NCBI RefSeq assembly: GCF_000621745.1
Contig: NZ_KK211341.1
Location: 20,673 to 84,672, forward strand
DNA length: 64,000 nt
DNA from: Clostridium beijerinckii HUN142
GTDB lineage: Bacteria; Bacillota; Clostridia; Clostridiales; Clostridiaceae
Direction of reading: 5' to 3'
In this document: positions 44,520 to 52,912 of the stretch, piece by piece
Layout: each line of letters opens with the position of its first letter
How positions within the stretch are numbered: position 1 is the first letter of the stretch
Notes under the pieces: generated by a model
The model's database searches: none
What the model was told of the DNA's origin: nothing
What the model saw: the letters and a program-made list of their open reading frames with translations, nothing else
Made by a program: the position numbers and the translations under genes

Positions 44520-45623
44520 TTATACCTTATCATAAAAATCTAATAATTCATCTAAATATGGTCTTTGAATTTCATCTTTTTCTAAATATATTTCATGTCT
44601 AGAGTTATCTATCTTTTTTATTTCGCAATTCTTTGCGTTACTTGCGAATTTATTTTGTCCTTCTGACTTTACATAAGTATCATTATCGGCTTGAAACAAC
44701 AATATTGGAATTTCCACCTTTGATGCATTTTCTGGTTTTATAATTTCATTCGTTGTATCAAAAGCTTCTTTTGTCCAATTATAACTAGCGCCTCCTCTTT
44801 GAAGCTCTTCGCTATTATCTACTATATCATGACTATATTTATAACGATTCAAAGAATTTGTTCCAATCTCATTTACGTTATACTCTGGTGTATATGCTTT
44901 CTTACCTAAAACGTAATTTCCACCATTACCGATAGCAACTTCAAATTCTACTATAATATCAGCTAGAAATTTGGGTATATTCCCAGTGTTAACCTCAAGC
45001 ATAGGAGCACTTAATACCGCAGCATCAAAATAATCTGGGTAATCCTCTATGAATTTTGTTCCAATAGTTCCCCCCATTGAATGGGCAAACAGTAAGACCT
45101 TTTTACCTTGATTATTTGGCATAACAACTTCATCCATGAATTTTTTAAAATCAATTACATATTGATTAAAATTTTCTACATTTACTTGGGTTTTATCAGC
45201 TATTCCAAGTGTACCAGATCTACCATGACCTCTATGTTCAATTCCGAATACATTATATCCTTCTTTTAAAAAATAATATATTAATTCATGATACTTAACT
45301 AAACTTTCAGTATATCCATGAGATATTACTATATTAGCTTTTGCATTTTCTATGTTATATTTTTCGTAGTACAATTTAACGTCCTTATCCCCACTTATAT
45401 ATCCAGACTCTAGTTTTCCTTTTATATAAGGTTCTGCTTCACTTTTCATATCTTCATTGTAATTAGATTCAGATATATATATTTCACCTAAATTACTCTT
45501 TGACACAGATGCATTCGCATTTATAATCCATGGATTTATATTTATAAATAGATTAGTAATTATTGCAAGGATCATACAAATCACTTTGATTCTATTGCTT
45601 CTTATTATTCTATGATTTTCCAA
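44520..45623 (-). CDS. Exported alpha/beta hydrolase (monoglyceride lipase-like)
   Basis: A 367-residue serine hydrolase of the lysophospholipase/serine aminopeptidase S33 type. A TTG start after AAAGGA leads into a basic stretch and a hydrophobic segment (about 14-36), predicting export or anchoring. Residues about 90-360 form the hydrolase: IVISHGYTE oxyanion region, GIEHRGHGRSG, nucleophile in FAHSMGGTIG, acid in FQADNDTYVK and His in DNSRHEIYLE. Likely substrate is a lipid ester. It stands alone, convergent with the POT gene. Confidence 0.88.
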   Translation of the reverse strand: MENHRIIRSNRIKVICMILAIITNLFININPWIINANASVSKSNLGEIYISESNYNEDMKSEAEPYIKGKLESGYISGDKDVKLYYEKYNIENAKANIVISHGYTESLVKYHELIYYFLKEGYNVFGIEHRGHGRSGTLGIADKTQVNVENFNQYVIDFKKFMDEVVMPNNQGKKVLLFAHSMGGTIGTKFIEDYPDYFDAAVLSAPMLEVNTGNIPKFLADIIVEFEVAIGNGGNYVLGKKAYTPEYNVNEIGTNSLNRYKYSHDIVDNSEELQRGGASYNWTKEAFDTTNEIIKPENASKVEIPILLFQADNDTYVKSEGQNKFASNAKNCEIKKIDNSRHEIYLEKDEIQRPYLDELLDFYDKV

Positions 45624-45649
45624 TAACTTTGTATCCTTTCTGCATAAAT

Positions 45650-45985
45650 TTATAAAAAAATCGTAGGTGACCGTGGAGCCGTAGATTTTTTTTACGCATC
45701 TGCCTTTTCGAACGTATGTGAGAAAAACTTGGCAGGCGAATAAGATTTCTTTTTTATTCTTTTTAAAATACCCAAACTATCTAATAAACCTTTTTAAGTT
45801 ATCCACAGATTTTACTGGAATATAAATTCCTAAAGAATAAAAAACCTTTTAAAGATTTAGGCATATGAAAGAAAATAGCAAGTCCAAAATGCGAAGTAGA
45901 TTGGACTCATAGCAAGCCTACTAGGCAATAAGCTGATGAAGCATAATTGGAAATAGGCTTAGCAGATGGACTTATTATTTTTTTG
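45650..45985. repeat. Two hairpin elements in a 390-bp gap
   Basis: First, AAAAAATCGTAGGTGACC and its imperfect complement GCCGTAGATTTTTTT form a hairpin at 45656-45693, followed by CTGCC...GGCAG. Second, around 45886-45983, AATAGCAAGTCC and GGACTTATTATT close a long imperfect palindrome ending in TTTTTTT on the plus strand. Their role is unknown; the second could end a transcript. Confidence 0.45.
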
Positions 45986-46014
45986 ATTATGCCTTAATTA
46001 TGTTATTTATATCA

Positions 46015-46356
46015 TTATTCCAATATGGAAATCACCCACTTATTACATGCGGTACACTTATGTACTGTTATAACAAATAAATCAAATCTCTTATTTAGAT
46101 CCATAACTCCTAAAGCGTCTCTCTCCTCTTTAGTAATAAATTCATCATTTTCATCAATATATCCAATTATCTCAACTAGATAATTTTTCTTTGTCTTATC
46201 ACAACACCCATTCGAACCTGCAATTTCTATAATCTCATAACTTAATTTTTCACTTAATTCATCAATAATATCGATTATATCTTCATAATCTTTTATATCA
46301 TCAACAAAATCCTCTTCATAAAACTCTAAATCTTTAATTTGAAATAATTTATTCAT
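46015..46356 (-). CDS. Hypothetical protein with cysteine motifs
   Basis: A 113-residue soluble, acidic protein I do not recognise. It has GSNGCCDKTKK in the middle and HKCTACNKWV near the C-terminus; the CC and CxxC could bind a metal. The N-terminal third is rich in Asp/Glu/Ile and helical. AGGAG precedes the ATG. It is an isolated gene flanked by palindromic repeats. A metal-binding or redox role is possible but not shown. Confidence 0.7.
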   Translation of the reverse strand: MNKLFQIKDLEFYEEDFVDDIKDYEDIIDIIDELSEKLSYEIIEIAGSNGCCDKTKKNYLVEIIGYIDENDEFITKEERDALGVMDLNKRFDLFVITVHKCTACNKWVISILE

Positions 46357-46507
46357 ACATATCGCTCCTATTTTGATTTATATTAATATAAAACAGTAAT
46401 CTCATACTAAAATATTATAATATGCTAACATTCTTTTAGCAAACCAATTCGATTCAAATAACTTATAACCGATATCCAAATTTTAAATTATATTATGTGT
46501 GGCAAAA

Positions 46508-46702
46508 CCGAAATTAGATACAAATCTGTTCCAGCAGACTAATGAAATTTTCGCTGGATAGTTAGTTCTAAGTTGAAGGTTGAACCCACTTCTGCATGCT
46601 CCAAAATAAGTTTAGGACAAGCAGAAAATGGAACAACCTTCAACTAAGAACAATCACAACTCAATTTCAAATGCCTCTTTCACAAACATGTATCTAATCT
46701 CT
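46508..46702 (-). repeat. Long palindromic element, copy E1
   Basis: A 195-bp element with long self-complementarity: AGTTGAAGGTTG near one side and CAACCTTCAACT on the other. On the minus strand it opens CTAGAGATTAGATACATG, and its right arm holds CAGCGAAAATTTCATTAG. Copies E2 (46901), E3 (52685) and E4 (57134) share the arms and order. Confidence 0.65.
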
Positions 46703-46900
46703 AGTATAATTCACAAAGATTAAAATATAGGTATATCTTTTAGTTTGGATATCTATAATTAGAATATAAATTATAATTGCATAAAAATATAGTAGGCTCA
46801 TCATTTTTTCAATAAGATGAATCTACTATAAAGTATTATTGTTCTTCTTCATAGATAAACAATTTAAGAATTTCATTCATACTTTGCAATAAATTCCATA

Positions 46901-47090
46901 CTAGAAAGCAGAAACATTTTTATGCAGCAGGCATTGAAAATGAGCTGTTAAAAGCTCTTAATTGTAGGTTGTTCCATTAATGCTTGTCACAATGAAATTG
47001 GGAGCAAGCATTAGTGGTGCAACCTGCAATTTAGTACTTTCAGCGAAATTTTCATAGTCCTGTGAAATAACAATGTTTCTACTTTCGGTG
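46901..47090 (+). repeat. Long palindromic element, copy E2
   Basis: It opens CTAGAAAGCAGAAAC, contains AATTGTAGGTTGTTCC and its inverted partner TGCAACCTGCAATT around an AT-rich/GCTTGTCAC centre, and closes CAGCGAAATTTTCATAGTCC. It lies 205 bp from E1 in opposite orientation, in a 755-bp gap with no other feature. Confidence 0.65.
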
Positions 47091-47111
47091 GATTATTGCA
47101 TAAGTCTAAAT

Positions 47112-47294
47112 TTAATGTTGTTCTTCTTTAAGTTTTTTTAATTTATTTTGAACTAGCCATAATTTCTTTTGCTTTCTATTAAATGCAACCATTCTATTTT
47201 TATTATTTTTATTTTCATCAATTAACTTTATATATTCTGCATCTGCAATTTTTAATGCATCTTCAATTACTAAAAGTTCCTCCTTGGTAAACAT
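47112..47294 (-). CDS. Small hypothetical helical protein
   Basis: A 60-residue protein (FTKEELLVIEDALKIADAEY, ending KLKKLKEEQH). The start is ATG 47294, 4 nt after AAGGAGG; an upstream in-frame ATG at 47318 precedes the ribosome site. It is probably a single long helical hairpin with many Lys and Glu. No family recognised. The excellent ribosome site supports that it is translated. Confidence 0.65.
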   Translation of the reverse strand: MFTKEELLVIEDALKIADAEYIKLIDENKNNKNRMVAFNRKQKKLWLVQNKLKKLKEEQH

Positions 47295-47417
47295 AATGCC
47301 TCCTTTACTAACTAACAACTTATTATTTTTTAATTGTGACCTCTAACATAAGTATATTAAAAATCGCTTAACTAGTAAAGCCGCATTAGTTTATTGTTAA
47401 CAAATTCACTCCACGCA

Positions 47418-49604
47418 TTACTTATTAAATTTAATTACAACCTTAAATAAATCTCCATCTATCTCTATATTAAATGTTCCACCTTGAACTTCAACAAAAC
47501 TCTTTGCAATTGCAAGACCAAGACCAGATCCTTCTGTATTCCTTGATTTATCTCCTCTTTGGAATCTATCTACAATGTCAAATGGATCAAAATTCAGCTC
47601 TTCTGCAGACATATTTTTTATTGTAATCTCTACATTTTTCTCATGATCTATTATGTCTATATATACTCTTGATCCCTTCATCGCATATTTGACTACATTT
47701 ATTATTAGATTTTCAAAAATTCTAAAGGTTTTTTGGCTATCAAGATTTAATATCACTTTACTTGTAGGATAACTATTTTTTAATATTAACTTTGAATCCT
47801 TTATTTTATCATCTAATTCAATTTGCGTCTGTCTCATTAATTCCACAATATCCACATTCACTAAGTTTAGCTTAATATCTCCACTAGTAGCCTTACTTAC
47901 TTCAAACAAGTCTTCAATTAGAAATTTCAATCTTTGAGATTTTTTATCAATTGTATCAATATAAGATTTTCTTTCTTCTTCAGTTAAATTATCATTTTTT
48001 AATAAATCAGTGTAAGTTATTATCGAAGTAAGTGGTGTTTTTAAATCATGCGAAACATTTGAAATAAGTTCTGTCTTCATTCTCTGACTTTTAACCTCTT
48101 CATTTACCGCTTTTTTCAAACCATCTTTTATTTTTTCAATTCTATCTTTTAGTGGATTAAACACTCCTAAATCATCTGCTATTTCTACTTCTATATTACC
48201 ACCAGCAATTCTATCTGCTTCATTTAAAAGTATACTGAACTTATTTCTTATATCTCCATACTGTTTTCTAATTGAATAAAATAATATTGCGTTATAAATG
48301 AATGCTATTACTATTCCAAAAAACCAGAAAATACAGCAGATTAATGTTATTACCAAATTTACGCCAATAACTTTTATAATGAACCTATTGGATTTATCAT
48401 TTAAATCTATATTCCCTATATAATTAAATAAATTATTAAACCACCTTTTCAAGGAATTTACTATTTTTATGATTAATAATTTTTCCTTAAAGTATTTAAT
48501 TACTCCTGTATTAATTATAAACTTCAAGAGCATAGTCACTGCAAAAATGACATAAATGGTTATAGTCCATATAATTGCATTTATCATAATTACAGCAAAA
48601 CTTTCCAACGACTTATCTATTCCCGGTTTAATAAGTGTATTCTTTAACGTTTCAATAATAGTAGATACAAGTACAACCCCAGAACCAATTCCTCCAATAC
48701 CAAGAATAAAACAGTTGATCTCAAATGGTATCTTTTCGAGATATTTAATTCCAAATACATTTCTTCCTATCCTATAAGGCACTAACAACGCTAATATTAA
48801 CACAATACCTAATATTGATAAAACAACAGTTGCTACAGCTCTGTTGTATATTTTATTTTGTGAGCTATCTACAAGTGAACTTATTCTATCAAAATATTTT
48901 AAATCCTTAGGAATTCCATAAACAAAAGTCACGTTTTTAATAGGATTAAATTTTATATTATTTATAGCGATATAATCACCATCAAAAAGTTTTTTCATAG
49001 TAAGATCCAAAAACCTATTTCTTATTACATAATCATCGGCACCATAAACCTTATTTACAGTAGCAACTCCATTTTCATCATATTTTACTACCATGTAAAA
49101 AGCATATTCATCGTTTAAATCTTTACTTTTAGTTTCATCTTCTAATAGACTCAAATCGTTTTCCGTATTAGTCTTCTTCATAGACATATCATTAGTCTGA
49201 ACTAAATAATTCAAATTTTTATAGTCATTATTTAGATTGTCTTTCCATAAATCTAAAATATCATCGAATTTTCTAGCCATATCCAAATTGTTATTTGACT
49301 CTTCATTATAATCTAAATTCTCATTATTTTTTAAAATTTTATCATATGATTTTATATAAATTTTATCAGCACTTAATTCTTCTTGACTTGTTTGATTCAA
49401 GAGATCTTTATATAAAACATAATTACTTTGATATATAGTTCTCATTAATTCATAATCTTCATAAGGAGGTGAAGGCTCTCCCTTAGACCATTCCTTTATC
49501 TTTGGATAAAAGCCAAAAATACTAAACGCCATTATTATAAGTATTGTAAATGCTACTAAATTTGTAACATATGATTTTTTACTGCTTTTCAATTTTGTAT
49601 CCAA
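47418..49604 (-). CDS. Sensor histidine kinase
   Basis: A 728-residue membrane sensor kinase. One N-terminal membrane helix (about 13-33) is followed by an extracytoplasmic domain (about 34-250), then roughly five hydrophobic segments between 250 and 445, a HAMP-like linker (about 450-500) and the kinase core: H box NVSHDLKTPLTS with His near 518, N box FENLIINVVKYA, and G box RNTEGSGLGLAIAKSF. The multi-helix insert after the sensor is unusual. It overlaps the response regulator gene by 26 bp. Signal unknown; cell envelope stress is a guess. Confidence 0.92.
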   Translation of the reverse strand: MDTKLKSSKKSYVTNLVAFTILIIMAFSIFGFYPKIKEWSKGEPSPPYEDYELMRTIYQSNYVLYKDLLNQTSQEELSADKIYIKSYDKILKNNENLDYNEESNNNLDMARKFDDILDLWKDNLNNDYKNLNYLVQTNDMSMKKTNTENDLSLLEDETKSKDLNDEYAFYMVVKYDENGVATVNKVYGADDYVIRNRFLDLTMKKLFDGDYIAINNIKFNPIKNVTFVYGIPKDLKYFDRISSLVDSSQNKIYNRAVATVVLSILGIVLILALLVPYRIGRNVFGIKYLEKIPFEINCFILGIGGIGSGVVLVSTIIETLKNTLIKPGIDKSLESFAVIMINAIIWTITIYVIFAVTMLLKFIINTGVIKYFKEKLLIIKIVNSLKRWFNNLFNYIGNIDLNDKSNRFIIKVIGVNLVITLICCIFWFFGIVIAFIYNAILFYSIRKQYGDIRNKFSILLNEADRIAGGNIEVEIADDLGVFNPLKDRIEKIKDGLKKAVNEEVKSQRMKTELISNVSHDLKTPLTSIITYTDLLKNDNLTEEERKSYIDTIDKKSQRLKFLIEDLFEVSKATSGDIKLNLVNVDIVELMRQTQIELDDKIKDSKLILKNSYPTSKVILNLDSQKTFRIFENLIINVVKYAMKGSRVYIDIIDHEKNVEITIKNMSAEELNFDPFDIVDRFQRGDKSRNTEGSGLGLAIAKSFVEVQGGTFNIEIDGDLFKVVIKFNK

Positions 49605-50283
49605 CTCCCCATACCACCTTTAAATATTTTGGATTTTTTGAATCAATTTCTATCTTTTCTCTTATTTTTCTAACATGAACCATTACGGTGTCAGTATTTA
49701 TAGCATCTTCATTCCAGACCTTTTCATATATCTCCTCTGCAGGAAATACTCTTCCTGGATTTTTTATTAATAAGTGTAAGATTTTAAATTCTAAAGGCGT
49801 AAGCTTTACCAGTTCTCCATCTAAAGTTACTTCCTTTGTATCTGTATTTAGTTCTAGCCCTCCAATTATAAAATTATTACTCTTTACTTGTGATTCATTT
49901 ACTACATTTAAATATTTAGAGTATCTTCTAAGCTGTGAATTTACTCTAGCTAATAATTCCATTGGATTAAAAGGCTTTGTAACATAATCATCTGCACCAA
50001 TATTAAGACCAAGAATCTTATCCATTTCCTCTGATTTTGCAGTAAGCATTATTACAGGAAAATCATAATTCTCACGGAGTTTCATCACCATTGTTATTCC
50101 ATCCATCTTTGGCATCATTATGTCAACTATTGCTAAATGTAAAGTTTGATTTTCTATTATCTCCAATCCTTCTATTCCATTACTTGCTCTATAAACATTG
50201 TAGCCTTGGTTTTTCAAGTATATCTCTATTCCATCACATATTTCTTTTTCATCTTCAACTATTAAAACATTATAAAAATTCAT
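49579..50283 (-). CDS. OmpR-family response regulator
   Basis: A 234-residue response regulator. The receiver domain (1-120) has the acidic pair in VEDEKEI, phospho-acceptor Asp in VDIMMPKMDG, Thr in LTAKSEE and Lys in YVTKPFNP. The DNA-binding winged helix (about 135-234) shows LTPLEFKILHLLIKNPG and DTVMVHVRKIREKIE. It is the first gene of an operon with the overlapping histidine kinase, its cognate partner. Confidence 0.95.
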   Translation of the reverse strand: MNFYNVLIVEDEKEICDGIEIYLKNQGYNVYRASNGIEGLEIIENQTLHLAIVDIMMPKMDGITMVMKLRENYDFPVIMLTAKSEEMDKILGLNIGADDYVTKPFNPMELLARVNSQLRRYSKYLNVVNESQVKSNNFIIGGLELNTDTKEVTLDGELVKLTPLEFKILHLLIKNPGRVFPAEEIYEKVWNEDAINTDTVMVHVRKIREKIEIDSKNPKYLKVVWGVGYKIEKQ

Positions 50284-50342
50284 TATTCTTTAACACCCTC
50301 ACTTACTATAATTTACAAATAATAATTAATTCATATATATGT

Positions 50343-50430
50343 TGCAATTCACAATGCACACTTCATAATTGCGGCTAAAATTCTTGCAATATTTTTACAA
50401 TGGTCATGAAGAATTATCTTTGCAATATAT
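50343..50430 (+). repeat. Dispersed repeat, copy 1 of 2
   Basis: TGCAATTC, CATAATTGCGGCTAAAATTC, TTGCAATATTTTTA and TCATGAAGAATTAT match the stretch at 52391-52466; copy 1 has 11 extra bases after the first block. Both lie in gaps next to signalling genes. Confidence 0.6.
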
Positions 50431-50847
50431 ATTTGATTAATCTTATAATACATATTAAAATTCCTATTCTTATTTAACTTGGAATAAAATTCACATAAAA
50501 TTTATTATATATCATATGTGAAGTATTTCCAAACTCATAAATATCCTTTCCTACTAGTCTTATTTTTATAAAATTCAAGATTGTAAATTATAGAATTAAA
50601 GATTCTCCCATAAGCACCTCCTATTCTTAGATGATAATATGCTTCATTAGTATACTTGCATTTAAGATTCTAGTAATTTAAGCATTTAATTAAGGCAAAG
50701 TGTATAGCCTCAAATACAACATATTTATTTTTTATATACTGATTAGCTACAATTAAAATATACAATTTAAAAATAAAGATAGTTTACAATTAAATCGAAA
50801 GAATTTCTAAAGAAATTTAGAAATTCTATGAAAAATAACTTTTCAAC
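50431..50847. other. Intergenic region, nothing recognised
   Basis: AT-rich sequence upstream of the two-component operon. It should hold that operon's promoter, but no confident boxes, RNA or coding remnant were identified. Confidence 0.35.
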
Positions 50848-50899
50848 TAAAAATCCCAAGCAATTAGTTATATAGCACATATAATTAATTGCTTGGGAT
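50848..50899 (-). terminator. Rho-independent terminator after HD-GYP gene
   Basis: ATCCCAAGCAATTA pairs with TAATTGCTTGGGAT; the minus-strand continuation is TTTTAG. Confidence 0.85.
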
Positions 50900-50919
50900 C
50901 ATATGATATTTACTTGTCT

Positions 50920-52173
50920 TTACGAATACTTTTTTAATAATTGCTTATATTCAGTCGTTATATTTAAATATTTTGCCATTAAATCGCTAGCCTGCTTTTT
51001 TGCCTCATCAATTACAAAATCATAATTATCTATAAGTAAATTAGTAATATGTAAATCAATTTTCTTATCCTTAGCCATATTATTTAGAATTTTAATTATC
51101 CTATCTTTGCTAAATTCCTCTTTATAGCTTCTTACCCCTAATAAGGCACTAGTAATATCTCCTATTGCTACTATTCTCATTTCTTTAGTTAGCTCATTTC
51201 CTTTTAGTCCAAAAGGATAACCCGCACCATCTAATTTTTCATGATGAAATATTCCTATATCTCTTATATCATCTATATTTAAATCACTTAAAATCTCATA
51301 TCCTATAATAGCATGGCTTTTCATAATTTCAAACTCTTCATCTGTAAGTTTTCCCGGCTTTTCTAAAATTTCTACTGGAATAGCAATCTTTCCTATATCA
51401 TGAAGCGCGGCTGCTATTTTAATTTTTGATAAAGTTTTATCATCTAAGCCACATAACTTTGCAATCTGATAACTTACAGCTTCTACTAATATAGTATGTT
51501 TAACTGTTGCTTCACTTCTAAAATCAATTGAATAAGCTAACATTTTACTATAAGATACAACCTCATCTCTAGTAAGTATTCTAGTACCAAAAAAGTCATA
51601 CAGCTCCTCAATATAAGTTTTATCTATAAGCTTTTCAATAAAATTAAATTTTTTATCTGCTTCTAATAACAGTTCTATATATTCATTGGAATACTCTTCT
51701 GAATGATCTCTAATAAAATCTTTCGTTAATTCTTTTTTTGATAAATATACCCTATCAATATAATCGGCAAAACTTAATATAATTCCTTCTTTAGATAGAA
51801 TATCCATATGCTTGTCCTTAAAATATTTACAAGTAAAATGATGGCTTAGAACTATATTATATAAATTAGGTAATGGCGAAAAATATTTTATGAATAATGA
51901 ACCATAGATAGCATGATCAAATGGAGTCTTTATATCAATATCAACAAGCTTATCTCTTTCCGCAACCTTATATGCACCAATATCGTGAAAAATTGATATT
52001 ACGCAAATTTTAAGCATATCCTCGTTATTATAATTTCCTTTTGCTTTTAATAAATTCAACATTATATATGCAACTTTTTCCCCATGATTCAAAAGCCTTT
52101 TGTCCACAGAATTAATAGCTCTATGAATAATATGAATCATTTGCCTTAATGTAACTTCCAAGTTTTCTTTCAT
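50920..52173 (-). CDS. Two-HD-domain protein, HD-GYP type
   Basis: A 417-residue soluble protein with two HD domains. The first (about 25-190) has FHDIGAYKVAERD and is probably less conserved in function. The second (about 210-370) carries LHDIGKIAIPVEILEKPGKL, KSHAIIGYEIL and HHEKLDGAGYPFGLKG, the HD-GYP pattern of c-di-GMP phosphodiesterases. The metal-binding residues look complete. ATG 52173 is chosen: GGAGG lies 6 nt upstream, while ATG 52191 precedes it. It stands alone. c-di-GMP hydrolysis is inferred from the family. Confidence 0.88.
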   Translation of the reverse strand: MKENLEVTLRQMIHIIHRAINSVDKRLLNHGEKVAYIMLNLLKAKGNYNNEDMLKICVISIFHDIGAYKVAERDKLVDIDIKTPFDHAIYGSLFIKYFSPLPNLYNIVLSHHFTCKYFKDKHMDILSKEGIILSFADYIDRVYLSKKELTKDFIRDHSEEYSNEYIELLLEADKKFNFIEKLIDKTYIEELYDFFGTRILTRDEVVSYSKMLAYSIDFRSEATVKHTILVEAVSYQIAKLCGLDDKTLSKIKIAAALHDIGKIAIPVEILEKPGKLTDEEFEIMKSHAIIGYEILSDLNIDDIRDIGIFHHEKLDGAGYPFGLKGNELTKEMRIVAIGDITSALLGVRSYKEEFSKDRIIKILNNMAKDKKIDLHITNLLIDNYDFVIDEAKKQASDLMAKYLNITTEYKQLLKKYS

Positions 52174-52325
52174 GTATTTCCTCCAATTCATTCAGTAACA
52201 GTAAAATTATCACTTACGACATACGTAATAATCTGTTCATATTATAGCATTATTATTTACCAATAAAAAGGCTTACTTAATACATGTTTCCTGAATTAGA
52301 AAGAATTAATACACGCTTAAATTTT

Positions 52326-52372
52326 TTATAAAAAAGGTTATCTTATTGGTTCATACACCTTTATAAGATAAC
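52326..52372 (-). terminator. Rho-independent terminator
   Basis: GGTTATCTTAT pairs with ATAAGATAACC; on the minus strand it is followed by TTTTTTATAAA. It could end the MutS2-like transcript, which would then include element E3. Confidence 0.75.
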
Positions 52373-52390
52373 CCGTTTTAATATATATTT

Positions 52391-52466
52391 TGCAATTCAT
52401 AATTACGGCTAAAATTCTTGCAATATTTTTAGAATTATCATGAATAATTATTTTTGTATTATATAT
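52391..52466 (+). repeat. Dispersed repeat, copy 2 of 2
   Basis: TGCAATTCATAATTACGGCT, AAAATTCTTGCAATATTTTT and TCATGAATAATTAT match 50343-50430. Confidence 0.6.
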
Positions 52467-52684
52467 AATTGTTCAAAGCATTGAAAACACTATAAATTGT
52501 TAACTTTTTATATTTTTTAGTTAAAAATTTTTTCACTTTTAACTTTTTAAATTCTTTCCTTGTTTAAGATTTAAATTCTTAAATTCTTAAATTCCTTTAT
52601 TCCTAAATTCTTATATTCTTTCGTTTTTAACTTTATGGATATCCAATTTAAGGGTTCAACCTATAATTAAAATATGCTGCCATA

Positions 52685-52872
52685 CTAGAAATCAAATATA
52701 TTTTTATGAAATAGGCATTTGAAAATCTCGCTGCCAAAAGCACTTAATTGAAGCTTGTTCCACATCAGCTTGTCACGTTATAAACGGGAGCAAGCTATGT
52801 GGATACAAGCTCCCATTTAGTGCTTTCAGCGAAATTTTCATAGCCCTGTGGAATAAAAATGTATTTGATTTC
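52685..52872 (+). repeat. Long palindromic element, copy E3
   Basis: It opens CTAGAAATCAAATATATTTT, has the inner arms AAAGCACTTAATTGAAGCTT and AAGCTCCCATTTAGTGCTTT, a centre with CAGCTTGTCACG, and closes CAGCGAAATTTTCATAGCCC. The arms are nearly the same as E2 and E4. Confidence 0.7.
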
Positions 52873-52912
52873 GTTGAGTCATCGCATGAGTCTAAGTTTT
52901 AACGTTGGATAT

